NCBI GenBank assembly: GCA_016716235.1
Contig: JADJWS010000001.1
Coordinates: 248,001 to 312,000, forward strand
DNA: 64,000 nucleotides
Source: Candidatus Defluviilinea gracilis
Lineage (GTDB): Bacteria > Chloroflexota > Anaerolineae > Anaerolineales > Villigracilaceae
Reading direction: 5' to 3'
Within the stretch, counting starts at the first letter, position 1. The number at the start of each line of letters is the position of its first letter. A model generated the notes under the pieces. That model saw only the letters and a list, made by a program, of their open reading frames with translations, did not search any database and was not told the origin of the DNA. The translations under genes were made by a program, and so were the position numbers. Shown here piece by piece: positions 15,700-24,555 of this stretch.

Positions 15700-17191
15700 A
15701 TTTTCCTTTTTAGCGCGCACCTCCATTTTGATCGCCACCTTCTTCGGCGTGGATAAAATCCTCGCCTTCGCGCGCGTGGGCATCATCTCACGCATTTACA
15801 CAGACGAAGTCGGCATGCTGGACGTATTCAACTCCGCCAACAACGTGCCCGATGTGTTATTTGCGCTCATCTCGGGCGGCGCGCTTTCGATGGCGTTCAT
15901 CCCCTTGATGAGCGACTATCTCACCACGAAAGGACGCGAAGCCGCATGGGACCTGTTCTCGCGCGTTGCCAATCTCGCGTTTCTTGTCACAGGCGCGGTG
16001 GCGGCGTTGGTCTTTATTTTCGCGCAACAACTTGTGGATCACGTGATCGTACCGGGATTCACCGCAGAGCAGCGCCTGCTCGTGGCAGACATCATGCGCT
16101 TGAACCTCGTCAGCACGATCATCTTTTCGATCAGCGGGTTGGTGATGGCAAGCCTGCAAGCCAACCAGCATTTCCTCCTGCCCGCGCTCGCGCCCACCAT
16201 GTACAACATCGGTCAAATTTTCGGGGCGATCATGTTTGTGCCGCGCTTCGGCATTCAAGGTCTCGTGTACGGAGTCATCCTCGGCGCGGCGTTGCACCTC
16301 GCAGTGCAAGTCCCCGCGTTGCACAAATTTGGTTTCAAATGGACTCCTGTGCTTGACCTGCGTCACACCGGCTTGCTCGAAGCGCTCAAACTGCTCGGTC
16401 CGCGTTTGCTCACCATGGGAGGCATTCAACTCATCGTCATCGCCCGAGACTATCTCGCCTCGTTGACCGGGCAGGAGGGCGCGGTCACCTCGCTCGCCTT
16501 CGGTTGGATGATCATGCAAGTGCCGGAGACTCTGCTGGGGACGGCGATCGCCACCGCCATGCTCCCCACACTTTCAGAATTCGCTTCACGCGACAAGTGG
16601 CATGAGTTCCGCCTGGCGATCGAACGCGCCCTTCGAGTTTTGATCGCCCTCACCATCCCCATTGCGGCGGTGATGGCGGCGGGGATCAATCCGCTTGTCC
16701 GCGCCGCATTCGGCTTCGAAGCGGAAATGTCCGCGCTGATCACGTGGACGACGCGCGCCTACCTCATCACGTTGACAGGCTATTCGATCCACGAGATCGC
16801 GGCGCGTTCGTTCTATGCGCGCAAGGAGCCGATCTTCCCGCTATACGCGGTCGTTTTGAGGCTCGGGCTATTCATCGGCATCGGTTCTCTTGGCATCACG
16901 ATGTTCAAACCTATCGGAGCCCCGGTCATTGCCTTTGCGGAGATCGCCCTGCTCATCGAATCCATCTTCCTCTTCATCTGGCTCAGCAAGCGGATGCATG
17001 AACCCATCGTGGTGTGGAGCGCGGTCATCAAAGGTTTGGTCGCGGCGGTCATCGGCGGGACGACAGCCTACCTGCTGGCGGTTTACATCCCCGGCTCGGC
17101 GGTACTGACCGCGCTGCTTGGTATGACCATCGGCGGACTCGTCTGCCTGCCCATCATCTGGTCGGAAATTAAATTGTTGTTAAAACTCTAA
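15692..17191 (+). CDS. murJ: Lipid II flippase MurJ (MviN family)
   Basis: A 499-residue polytopic protein of the MOP exporter superfamily that moves lipid II across the membrane for peptidoglycan synthesis. It opens 'FSFLARTSILIATFFGVDKI' and continues with 'DVFNSANNVPDVLFALISGG' and 'ALSMAFIPLMSDYL', the MviN signature region. About 13-14 hydrophobic segments are seen. Overlaps the preceding small membrane gene by 8 bases. A related role in O-antigen-type flipping is an alternative, but the N-terminal motif favours MurJ. Confidence 0.93.
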   Translation: MNKFSFLARTSILIATFFGVDKILAFARVGIISRIYTDEVGMLDVFNSANNVPDVLFALISGGALSMAFIPLMSDYLTTKGREAAWDLFSRVANLAFLVTGAVAALVFIFAQQLVDHVIVPGFTAEQRLLVADIMRLNLVSTIIFSISGLVMASLQANQHFLLPALAPTMYNIGQIFGAIMFVPRFGIQGLVYGVILGAALHLAVQVPALHKFGFKWTPVLDLRHTGLLEALKLLGPRLLTMGGIQLIVIARDYLASLTGQEGAVTSLAFGWMIMQVPETLLGTAIATAMLPTLSEFASRDKWHEFRLAIERALRVLIALTIPIAAVMAAGINPLVRAAFGFEAEMSALITWTTRAYLITLTGYSIHEIAARSFYARKEPIFPLYAVVLRLGLFIGIGSLGITMFKPIGAPVIAFAEIALLIESIFLFIWLSKRMHEPIVVWSAVIKGLVAAVIGGTTAYLLAVYIPGSAVLTALLGMTIGGLVCLPIIWSEIKLLLKL

Positions 17192-17203
17192 AATCAAGGC
17201 TGA

Positions 17204-17298
17204 TATAATCTTCTGTCGTGTAGGGGACGTTCTCCCCTGGCACCGCCCGCCAGGGCAGGTGTAACGTCCCGTTGGCGTGAGAGAACGCCAACTACACC
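17204..17298. repeat. Promoter-like TATAAT and palindromic repeat upstream of the TPR gene
   Basis: TATAAT at 17204-17209 (weak TTAAAA 18 bases upstream) is followed by an inverted repeat: GTGTAG at its left and CTACAC at its right end, with inner TTGGCGTGAGAGAACGCCAA as a hairpin. It would place a structured 5-prime leader before the gene at 17328. Confidence 0.45.
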
Positions 17299-17327
17299 CC
17301 CAAAAATGAAAAGAGAAAAAATTTCAA

Positions 17328-18359
17328 ATGTCTGAAGATCTTGGAAGCACACAACCAAACATCAAAGTTACAAAACCCGGTCGCGGCAAACGATTCCTGT
17401 TCAACGCGCTGGGCGTGATCGTTCTCCTTGCCATTGCCATATTTAGCGGGTTTCGTTCCGGCATCGGCACACGCCAGGGGTATCAAGCCTCGGTGATGAG
17501 CGAACAACTCAGCGAGCAATTCACCTTTGCGCTGGTGGACATTCAATTCGGACGATACGAAAACGCCAAACAGCGCCTCGAGTGGATCATCCAGCACGAC
17601 CCATCCTTTCCCGACGCGCAACAGCAATTGACCAACGTGTTGGTGTTGATGAACCAGCCAACGCCCACGCCGACCCCCTCGCTCACGCCCACGCCAGATT
17701 TCAGCGGCGCGGAGGAAGCCTACGCGCGCGCGCAACAACTCATCGCGGCGCAAGATTGGCCCAGCGCCATCGGTGCGCTCGATGAAATGCGCAAACTCGA
17801 TCCAACCTATCAAACCTCCCTCGTAGACGGCATGTACTACTTCGCCCTGCGCAACTACGGCGTGAACCTCATCAATTCGGGGAATCTCGAAGGCGGCATT
17901 TATCAGATCGCGCTGGCGGAACGATTCGGAACCATCGACCGCGACGCCAGCGGATTGCGCGAAGGCGCGCGCATCTACCTCATCGGCGCGTCGTTCTGGG
18001 AATTGGATTGGCAACAAGCCGTCTTTTACTTCGACCAGGTGTATCGCGGCTGGGCGGGTCTGTGGGATGGCACCATGTACGCCACCACCCGCTATCAATT
18101 TGCCTCCATGCGCTACGGAGACGAACTGCTTGCCAAAGGCGATTACTGCGGCGCGTATACCCAATACACCAACGCGCAGGGAGTCGGCGCGCTCGATAGC
18201 GCCGCTCAAAAAGGACTTAACGAAGCCACAGAAGCCTGCTACCCTGCCACCGCCACACCCGAGCCTTTGATACCCACCGAAACCCCAACCACCGGCGGAC
18301 CGCCGCCCGCCGATACGCCAACCGAAACGCCGACTGAAACGCCAATCCCATCACCATGA
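17328..18359 (+). CDS. Membrane-anchored TPR-like protein
   Basis: A 343-residue protein with a short cytoplasmic start, one membrane segment (about 26-46, FNALGVIVLLAIAIFSGFRS), then TPR-like helices outside: 'FALVDIQFGRYENAKQRLEW' and 'AEEAYARAQQLIAAQDWPSA' types. These are separated by a PT-rich linker 'PTPTPTPSLTPTP', and the protein ends in another PT-rich tail. No family-specific function. Its last 4 bases overlap the next gene (ATGA). Confidence 0.75.
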   Translation: MSEDLGSTQPNIKVTKPGRGKRFLFNALGVIVLLAIAIFSGFRSGIGTRQGYQASVMSEQLSEQFTFALVDIQFGRYENAKQRLEWIIQHDPSFPDAQQQLTNVLVLMNQPTPTPTPSLTPTPDFSGAEEAYARAQQLIAAQDWPSAIGALDEMRKLDPTYQTSLVDGMYYFALRNYGVNLINSGNLEGGIYQIALAERFGTIDRDASGLREGARIYLIGASFWELDWQQAVFYFDQVYRGWAGLWDGTMYATTRYQFASMRYGDELLAKGDYCGAYTQYTNAQGVGALDSAAQKGLNEATEACYPATATPEPLIPTETPTTGGPPPADTPTETPTETPIPSP

Positions 18360-18865
18360 CGCCTCCCCCCAACTGGGCGATCGTAATCACCTATTGGCTT
18401 CATTTTATTGCCACGGTCATGTGGGTGGGCAACCTTTCAGCCATCGCGTTCCTCCTCCTGCCCGCCATGAAGCGCGCGCTTGAAACGAACGCGCAACTCG
18501 CGTTGATCGAAGCCATTCAAAAACGATTCGAACCCCTCGCATGGTTCAGCCTCAGTTTGCTGGTTCTCACCGGCTTATTCCAAATGAGCGTCAACCCGCA
18601 CTACGATGGCTTTCTATCCACCAGCACGCAATGGTCGCTGGCAATCCTCGCCAAACATCTTCTTGGCATGTTCGTGATCGTCGCCACCGCCATCCAAACC
18701 TGGGACGTTACCCCCGCCCTGCACCGCGCCCTCGTCAAATCGAAAAAAACAGACAATTCACAAGAACTGGAATCCCTGCGCCGCCGCGAGACGAGGCTCA
18801 TTCAAATCAACCTCGTTTTGGGGATACTCCTCCTCGCCGCGACGGCTGTCGCAAGAGCTGCATAG
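18356..18865 (+). CDS. CopD-like four-helix membrane protein
   Basis: 169 residues, four membrane segments. The N-terminal 'WLHFIATVMWVGNLSAIAFL' resembles the copper-resistance CopD domain and related DUF4149-type proteins, including the conserved His and the Trp-Val-Gly. A second His lies in 'AILAKHLLGMFVI'. Haem or copper binding is possible but not shown. Start overlaps the TPR gene stop (ATGA). A strong terminator follows. Confidence 0.65.
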   Translation: MTPPPNWAIVITYWLHFIATVMWVGNLSAIAFLLLPAMKRALETNAQLALIEAIQKRFEPLAWFSLSLLVLTGLFQMSVNPHYDGFLSTSTQWSLAILAKHLLGMFVIVATAIQTWDVTPALHRALVKSKKTDNSQELESLRRRETRLIQINLVLGILLLAATAVARAA

Positions 18866-18904
18866 TGGTTGGGATGTCCTGAGAAAGCATTTTTTCAACA
18901 CGCA

Positions 18905-18939
18905 AAACAGCCCGCCCCTCTCTCAGGGGCGGGCTGTTT
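18905..18939 (+). terminator. Rho-independent terminator after the CopD-like gene
   Basis: AAACAGCCCGCCCCT (18905-18919), loop CTCTC, AGGGGCGGGCTGTTT (18925-18939): a perfect 15-bp stem followed by TCTGTTATT. Confidence 0.92.
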
Positions 18940-18960
18940 CTGTTATTCTGCAATTTGATT

Positions 18961-19467
18961 CACTCGTGGGGCAATTCGTACCGCAAAGTTCACTTTGCGA
19001 TTGCGCATCGAAAGAAAGCAAACACGCAAGATCAATCTTGCGGTACGGCTTACCCTCGAATCCACTCGTGGACATTTCGTACCGCAAAGTTCACTTTGCG
19101 ATCGCGCATCGAAAGAAAGCAAACACGCAAGATCAATCTTGCGGTACGGTTTACAACCAAATCCACTCGTGGACATTTCGTGCCGCAAAGTTCACTTTGC
19201 GATCGCGCATCGAAAGAAAGCAAACAGGCAAGATCAATCTTGCGGTGCGGCTTACAACCAAATCCACTCGTGGGACATTTCGTGCCGCAAAGTTCACTTT
19301 GCGATCGCGCATCGAAAGAAAGCAAACACGCAAGATCAATCTTGCGGTACGGTTTACAACCAAATCCACTCGTGGACATTTCGTGCCGCAAAGTTCACTT
19401 TGCGATCGCGCATCGAAAGAAAGCAAACAGGCAAGATCAATCTTGCGGTACGGCTTACAACCGAATC
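18961..19467. repeat. Tandem array of five 101-102 bp units, each with two hairpins
   Basis: Units start with CACTCGTGG at 18961, 19063, 19164, 19265 and 19367. Each contains CGCAAAGTTCACTTTGCG and CGCAAGATCAATCTTGCG, two self-complementary hairpins about 25 bases apart, enclosed by GTACCGC/GCGGTAC arms. Units differ at a few positions (for example GTACC versus GTGCC, AACACG versus AACAGG). The last unit runs into the 3-prime end of rimO: its TTACAACCGAATCAACTC is the coding counterpart of the TTACAACCAAATCCACTC seen between units. Long open frames through the array are by-products of the unit length. Confidence 0.95.
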
Positions 19468-20801
19468 AACTCCTGCGCAGGGACTCCGGTCAAGTCATAC
19501 GCCATCGCGCCGGTAATCTTGACCGGCACGATCTCGCCGATCTTCGCCTCGCCTTCGATGAACACCAACCCGTCGATCTCCGGCGCGTCGCGGTACGAGC
19601 GCCCAATGGTAATTCCTTTATCGCGCCCCTCCACCAACACATCCAACGTTTTGCCAACATACGATTGGTTGACCTGCATCGAAATGCCCTGTTGCAGTTC
19701 CATCAACTGTTCATAGCGCGCTTGCTTCACTTCGGCGGGAATTGGGTCGCCAAGCGGCTCACTCGTGGTCCCGGGCTCGAACGAGAATTGGAACGTTCCC
19801 ACGCGGTCGAAGCGGATCTCTTTCACGAAATCAACCAACGCCTGATATTCCTCGTCGGTTTCGCCGGGATACCCAACGATAAACGTCGTGCGAATGGCGA
19901 GGTTTGAAATGCGAGAACGCATCTTGTCAAGCGTGCGATGCACCCAGTCAATGTTCGAGGGTCTTCGCATTCGGTATAACGTCTTCGGATGCGCGTGTTG
20001 AAGCGGCATATCGAGGTACGGAAGGACTTGTTTGCTAGAAGCCATCACGTCGATCAAGCGATCCGTTACATAGCCGGGATACGCATACATGATGCGGAGC
20101 CAATCCATGTCGGGAACTTTCGTTGTGAGTTCCTCCAGCAAAACCGCCAAGCCATCTTTCATCCCCAAGTCGTGACCGTAATCTGTAGTATCTTGCGCGA
20201 TCAGGATCAACTCGCGCACACCGGCATCCCGCAGACGCCTCGCTTCATCGACGATCAAATTCACAGGGCGCGAGACAGCCGTCCCTTTGATGAGCGGAAT
20301 CGCGCAGAACGCGCACGGGCGGCGGCATCCATCCGCAACTTTCACGTACGCGCTCGCGCCTGCCACCGAGGCGCGTAACGCATCCTGTTCATCTGTGCCA
20401 ACGGTTTTGGCTTCGGGCAAATGATAGATCGGTTCGGGGTGAGGAGTCTTGCGGAGTTCGCGCACCACTTGAACAATATCCATCCAACGGCGCGTGCCGA
20501 GAACACCATCAATGCCGGGGACTTTTTCGGCAACTTCAGAGCCGTACCGTTGAGTGAGACATCCCGCCGCGATAAGGATTTGATTCTTTTTCTTGCCGTC
20601 GGCAAGTTCGCGCAAGACATCCAGCGACTCCTGCTTTGCGGGCCCGATGAAGCCGCATGTATTCACGATCAACACATGGGCGTGAGAAGGATTGTCCACC
20701 GCATGATAGCCATCGCGGACGAGAAGTTGCGCCATCGAATCCGAGTCGACGGTATTTTTGGCGCAACCAAGTGAAACGAGGTGAAAGGTGTTTTTAGACA
20801 A
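19455..20801 (-). CDS. rimO: Ribosomal protein S12 methylthiotransferase
   Basis: A 448-residue radical SAM methylthiotransferase that thiomethylates an Asp of ribosomal protein S12. The N-terminal cluster Cys are C13 ('SLGCAKN'), C49 ('NTCGFI') and C81 ('GCLTQRYG'). The radical SAM cluster is C159-x3-C163-x2-C166 in 'DGCRRPCAFCAIP'. The C-terminal TRAM domain includes 'VNQSYVGKTLDVLVEGRDKG'. 'LVSLGCAKNTVDSD' favours RimO over MiaB. Its final codons overlap the last copy of the tandem array, so the gene end and the repeats share ancestry. Confidence 0.96.
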   Translation of the reverse strand: MSKNTFHLVSLGCAKNTVDSDSMAQLLVRDGYHAVDNPSHAHVLIVNTCGFIGPAKQESLDVLRELADGKKKNQILIAAGCLTQRYGSEVAEKVPGIDGVLGTRRWMDIVQVVRELRKTPHPEPIYHLPEAKTVGTDEQDALRASVAGASAYVKVADGCRRPCAFCAIPLIKGTAVSRPVNLIVDEARRLRDAGVRELILIAQDTTDYGHDLGMKDGLAVLLEELTTKVPDMDWLRIMYAYPGYVTDRLIDVMASSKQVLPYLDMPLQHAHPKTLYRMRRPSNIDWVHRTLDKMRSRISNLAIRTTFIVGYPGETDEEYQALVDFVKEIRFDRVGTFQFSFEPGTTSEPLGDPIPAEVKQARYEQLMELQQGISMQVNQSYVGKTLDVLVEGRDKGITIGRSYRDAPEIDGLVFIEGEAKIGEIVPVKITGAMAYDLTGVPAQELIRL

Positions 20802-20838
20802 GACAATTTTCCTTATGCAAAACGAGATAAACCTCGCT

Positions 20839-22554
20839 CTACGGTGTTGCTGTTATTCCAGGCGTGGCGGATGGGATCGGCGTTCTTGAGGGCGGCACAG
20901 TGGCTGTCGGCGTAGGTGTGATCGTCGGCGGTTGCGTGGGTAAAGCCGTGGGAGTGACGATCTCCTCCTCGCGGTAGATGTTGCTCACGACCTGACCAAA
21001 CCCGCCCAGCAATCCAAGGTCGCGCCCGTTGTACACAATGCGGAGCGCGGCGCCGCTTCCCGCCAACACTTCAACTTGCTCCTCCGCCTCAAACGGATAC
21101 GCCGTGCCGGGGATCACGCGCCCGTTGAACACTTCCTCCCCATCCACGATCACGCGCATATACGTCCGTTCGACGGCGATCAAGTTCACCTGCACATTCA
21201 CGTTCAGGTTCTGGGTCGGGATCACGATGGTGACCGTAGGCTCGCTCTCCTCGATCAACGCCAGCGTGGCTGTCGGCGTGAACAAGGATGGATCGACGGT
21301 GGCAAGCAACACATCGGAAATGGATGGCGCGGTGGGTTGAATCTCCTGCTCGTTTTGCCGGTTCACGATCCAGGTGATGCCCCAGATCAGAAACCCGACC
21401 AGAAGAATGGCGCTTCCAATGCCGAAGATCATATCGCCCGCGATGAAGGTGCGTAACGGCGGAATAGTAGAGACAATCGGTTCGCCCGGTTTCCGCGCAG
21501 GCCGTTGCGGGTTTTGTTCGCGATGCCGGGTCTGTAATGCATCGGCAAACCGCAGGAGGATGGCATCCACGTCGAGGTCGAGGAAGGACGCATAGTTGGA
21601 CAACATGCCACGCGTCTGCACAGTGGAGGGAAGTTTATCCATGTCGCCCAGTTCGAGCGCTTCAAGGTAATGCGCTTTGACGCGCGTATTCCTTTCCACT
21701 TCGCCGAGGTGCAGGCTAAGGGTCTCGCGTCGATTGCGTAGTTCGTTGCCGATCTCTTTGAAGATCAAAGAGGATGACTGGGAGTCTTCCGGCAGGCTCG
21801 TTGACGATTGATCCTGAGTTGTGTCGAGAGTTTGAGAAGATTCAACTTGCGGAAGATCGGTTGAAGGCTGCGCGTCTTCTTTTCGTTTCACTCGCATTGA
21901 AACAGCGGAATTTAGTCGATCCAGCCACGATTGCCAGATATTATCGCTCACATCGGGAGCAGGAGCTTCTGCCGCTTGAGCCGCGTCAACTGGTTCGATG
22001 ACAGGCTCAGGCTCGATTAACGTAACCGGTTCTTCGACACTTTCAGGCTGAGGCGCGATGGCAGGCTCTGCCTCGGGTTCGGCTTTTTTACGCTCGCGCC
22101 GGGGTTTGGAAGGCGAGGAATTTGTCGCAGGTTTAGGCTCCGCTTTCTTGCGGCGTGTCGGCTTGGAGGGGGAAGAGTCGGTCGCAGGCTTCGAGTCCGC
22201 TTTTTTGCGGCGAACAGGCTGACCCGTGGAAAGAGGCGTCGTTTGCTGAGGCGAATCAAGTTGAGGCGTTGAATCCGCCATCACAGGAGTCGAATCCATC
22301 GGCGTGATCATTTCATCCGACGGCTTGCTCGCGACGCGCATCTCCTCCAGCAGTTGGTCAAAATTCAAACCAAGAAATTCCGCGTAATTGCGGAGATAGC
22401 CGCGCGCCTGCACAGGCGAGGGCATGGAGGACAGATCGTCCGCTTCGAGCGCTTGCACATAGGGGACGCGAATGCGTGTGGCTTCGAAAACTTTTTCGAG
22501 CGTGAGGTGTTTGGCTTCGCGGGCTTGTTTGAGTTTCTGACCGATGGTTTGCAT
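20839..22554 (-). CDS. RodZ-like protein with two helix-turn-helix domains
   Basis: 571 residues. Two separate RodZ-type HTH domains are present. The first is at the N-terminus ('IGQKLKQAREAKHLTLEKVF', 'SPVQARGYLRNYAEFLGL'). The second is at about 268-345 ('IGNELRNRRETLSLHLGEVE', 'TVQTRGMLSNYASFLDLD'). Between them is a Lys/Pro-rich basic then acidic linker. One membrane segment ('IFGIGSAILLVGFLIWGITW') is followed by an extracytoplasmic DUF4115-like domain ('VIVDGEEVFNGRVIPG') and a PT-rich tail. RodZ links MreB to the envelope in rod-shaped bacteria. The duplicated HTH is unusual. Confidence 0.85.
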   Translation of the reverse strand: MQTIGQKLKQAREAKHLTLEKVFEATRIRVPYVQALEADDLSSMPSPVQARGYLRNYAEFLGLNFDQLLEEMRVASKPSDEMITPMDSTPVMADSTPQLDSPQQTTPLSTGQPVRRKKADSKPATDSSPSKPTRRKKAEPKPATNSSPSKPRRERKKAEPEAEPAIAPQPESVEEPVTLIEPEPVIEPVDAAQAAEAPAPDVSDNIWQSWLDRLNSAVSMRVKRKEDAQPSTDLPQVESSQTLDTTQDQSSTSLPEDSQSSSLIFKEIGNELRNRRETLSLHLGEVERNTRVKAHYLEALELGDMDKLPSTVQTRGMLSNYASFLDLDVDAILLRFADALQTRHREQNPQRPARKPGEPIVSTIPPLRTFIAGDMIFGIGSAILLVGFLIWGITWIVNRQNEQEIQPTAPSISDVLLATVDPSLFTPTATLALIEESEPTVTIVIPTQNLNVNVQVNLIAVERTYMRVIVDGEEVFNGRVIPGTAYPFEAEEQVEVLAGSGAALRIVYNGRDLGLLGGFGQVVSNIYREEEIVTPTALPTQPPTITPTPTATVPPSRTPIPSATPGITATP

Positions 22555-22563
22555 TGGGATACA

Positions 22564-22634
22564 TCTGCCACAGAGATCGCGGAGAAAACAAGAGTTCTCT
22601 CAATGGTCTCAGTGAACTCTGCGGCTAAGATACT
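22564..22634. repeat. CACAGAG...CTCTGCGGCTAAG intergenic repeat
   Basis: Fold-back spacer sequence ('CACAGAGATCGCGGAGAAAA' and 'AACTCTGCGGCTAAG'). Related copies lie at about 23366-23413, 27235-27290, 32507-32577 and 38440-38480. Confidence 0.55.
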
Positions 22635-22655
22635 GCCATCTCATGAATAAAGCAA

Positions 22656-22697
22656 ACATCACCAGCGCCCCATCCAACGGGAACTTGCTGGTGATGT
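22656..22697 (-). terminator. Probable terminator of rplI
   Basis: ACATCACCAGC (22656-22666) pairs perfectly with GCTGGTGATGT (22687-22697). Read on the minus strand it lies just after the rplI stop and is followed by TTTGCTTTATT. The 20-base loop is long for a terminator. Confidence 0.6.
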
Positions 22698-22716
22698 ATG
22701 AATGGAGAGGTTTTCC

Positions 22717-23250
22717 TTACGATGCGGATGTTTCAGCGGATTCGGCGGGTGTTTCAACAGGCGCTTCCGCTTCTGTTGCTTCTGCCGCGCCATCCTCATG
22801 CGCTTCGCCCTCGCGGTAGACGATGACTTTCACTTCGGGGACGAGGTCCATCGTCAGGCGGACACGCGCTTTGAATTCGCCGAGGTTGCGGATCGGTTGC
22901 ATGTCGACTTGTTGTTTCTTGACTTCATAGCGGGTCTGTTCGGAGATGGCGGTTGCCACATCTTGCGTGGTGATCGAGCCGTAGAGTTTTCCGGTCTCGC
23001 CCGCTTTGGCGGGGAAGCTCAGCACAACGGCGCCGATCTGGGTTGCCAGGTCTTTAAGTTCGCTATTGAGTTCGGTTCGTCGGATCTCAGCCTGCGAGCG
23101 AATCTTTTCGACTTGTTTGAGCGCTCCCGCCGTGGCAAGGACAGCCAGCCCCTGCGGCAATAGAAAGTTACGTCCATAACCGTCGGCGACTTTTTTCACG
23201 TCCCCCGCGCGCCCCAATTTGTATACGTCTTTAACCAGCATTACTTTCAT
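22717..23250 (-). CDS. rplI: 50S ribosomal protein L9
   Basis: 177 residues. 'MKVMLVKDVYKLGRAGDVKK' and 'VADGYGRNFLLPQGLAVLAT' are the L9 N-terminal rRNA-binding domain. The connecting helix and C-terminal domain follow ('YGSITTQDVATAISEQ'). The last 28 or so residues are an acidic Ala/Glu/Pro-rich extension ('EAPVETPAESAETSAS') beyond the usual 148-150 residues. The gene stands alone between palindromic spacers, with its own terminator-like hairpin downstream. Confidence 0.96.
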   Translation of the reverse strand: MKVMLVKDVYKLGRAGDVKKVADGYGRNFLLPQGLAVLATAGALKQVEKIRSQAEIRRTELNSELKDLATQIGAVVLSFPAKAGETGKLYGSITTQDVATAISEQTRYEVKKQQVDMQPIRNLGEFKARVRLTMDLVPEVKVIVYREGEAHEDGAAEATEAEAPVETPAESAETSAS

Positions 23251-23448
23251 TGTTTAAGCCCTTTCTTTCAAAATTGGATTTTCGAGCGAAGGGTACGTCG
23301 CTCGGCGGGGTATTTTATCATAGGTTCGCGGGATATTTGAAATGAGGCTGATTTCCGAATACGAGTAACCGCAGAGACGGCAGAGTTTTTTCTCAGCAAT
23401 TTCTGCGGCTAAGTGAATGGTATCAACACGATGGAGGATTGTCGGTCG

Positions 23449-23940
23449 CTACGCCGAATTCATGAACCCCAGCGCGCGCCACATACCGCGCATCATTTTG
23501 TGACTAAAATCGGGTTTCAAGAACTGATTCGGGCACGTCCCCGGTATGACCGCGATGCCGTTGGCTTTGCACATCTTCACCGCTTCTTGCGAGACGCTGG
23601 TGATGCCTGCCGCCAGACCGGGTTTGGTCCCCATCATGCAGTGCATCCACACGTGTTTGATCCCCAGGTCCACGCATTGATCGACGATCTGATGGGTCAC
23701 TTTGGGGCTGGCAAGGATGAAAACGGCGTCTGGTTTTTCAGGGATGGATTTTAGGTTGGGGTAGCAGGCGTCGCCTTGAAAAGATGCGAGGCGCGGGTTG
23801 ACCGCGTAGACGCGATATCCGCTCGTTTTGAATTTTTCATACGCGAGGTTGCACCCCGTTTCGCGCCGATCTGAAACGCCGACAATGGCAATGCTCTTCT
23901 GGGCGAGAAAGTCCTGTACAAGGGAATCGATTTTCGACAT
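23449..23940 (-). CDS. CoA-binding domain protein
   Basis: 163 residues. A Rossmann-type CoA_binding_2 protein: 'KSIAIVGVSDRRETGCNLAY', 'GYRVYAVNPRLASFQGDACY', 'DAVFILASPKVTHQIVDQC' and 'HVWMHCMMG'. The family has stand-alone members related to the CoA-binding part of succinyl-CoA synthetase. The physiological role is uncertain. GGAGTCTCCC region upstream gives a reasonable ribosome site. Its neighbour downstream of the TA cassette is a CoA mutase, but the link is only thematic. Confidence 0.88.
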   Translation of the reverse strand: MSKIDSLVQDFLAQKSIAIVGVSDRRETGCNLAYEKFKTSGYRVYAVNPRLASFQGDACYPNLKSIPEKPDAVFILASPKVTHQIVDQCVDLGIKHVWMHCMMGTKPGLAAGITSVSQEAVKMCKANGIAVIPGTCPNQFLKPDFSHKMMRGMWRALGFMNSA

Positions 23941-24054
23941 GGGAGACTCCTTTTGGCGCGAGGAGGATTTTATTCGCAGGCGAAAAATCTATCCATGTAT
24001 TTTCGGATTAAGTTTACGGTACATTCGTCATCATTTTCGGCTATTTTTCAAACC

Positions 24055-24168
24055 CTAGAATCCTTCCGCCACATATTCACCCCACACCGCTCTCAAGGCA
24101 TTACAAATTTCACCGAGCGTGATGTCATTTTCCACACACTGATGAAGAGGCGTATTAGATTTTCCCCG
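24055..24168 (-). pseudogene. Remnant of the 3-prime end of a methylmalonyl-CoA mutase gene
   Basis: Read on the minus strand, its last 24 codons plus stop encode [19 protein letters not shown] then VAEGF, the same as the intact mutase end except Ala for Val. Eleven of the 24 codons differ and ten of those are silent. Upstream, 'ENLIRLFI' corresponds to 'ENLMPLFI', and one base is missing in between. Similarity stops at the mutase stop codon on one side and at the toxin stop codon of the TA cassette on the other. Confidence 0.88.
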
Positions 24169-24555
24169 CTACCACACCACCTCAACATCATACTTCTGAA
24201 TATCACTGTCAACGGAAATCAACGGCATGGACTCCGCCTGACTTTGCGCGATAAGCAATCGGTCGAACGGGTCGCGGTGGTGGGCGGGTAATTCGTACAC
24301 TTTCACTGCATGACGGATCAACACAGGCAGAGACTGAATCTGATACAAATTCATGCGGTTTGAAATATATTGTTCCGGCGGTTCTGGCAAAACCAATTTG
24401 CCCTTAGCGGCTTTTATGGATATTTCCCAAACGCTTGCGACGGAAAGAAAAATTTCATTCTTCCCGTCGGCGATTAGATCCGCGGCGCGCGCCGACAACC
24501 GCGGATCTTCCGTGTTCCACCAAAGGAACGTATGAGTGTCGAATAATAGTTTCAT
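24169..24555 (-). CDS. VapC-like PIN-domain toxin
   Basis: 128-residue PIN ribonuclease toxin. Active-site acidic residues lie in 'LLFDTHTFLWW', 'SVASVWEISIKAAKGKL', 'HHRDPFDRLLIAQSQ' and 'ISVDSDIQKYDV'. The 'DTHxxLWW' opening is typical of one VapC group. The start overlaps the antitoxin stop (ATGA at 24552-24555), the usual coupling. The stop codon marks the junction with the mutase remnant. It would cleave RNA when the antitoxin is lost; the target is unknown. Confidence 0.92.
   Translation of the reverse strand: MKLLFDTHTFLWWNTEDPRLSARAADLIADGKNEIFLSVASVWEISIKAAKGKLVLPEPPEQYISNRMNLYQIQSLPVLIRHAVKVYELPAHHRDPFDRLLIAQSQAESMPLISVDSDIQKYDVEVVW

Noticed and set aside
18961..19467. CRISPR array
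   Set aside because: The whole 101-102 bp unit is repeated, including what would be spacers. No unique spacers and no cas genes.
18955..19907. Long plus-strand open frames with repeated 'FVPQSSLCDRASKESK' translation
   Set aside because: They arise because the repeat unit is 101-102 bases and happens to lack stops. No ribosome site, and the frames run into antisense rimO.
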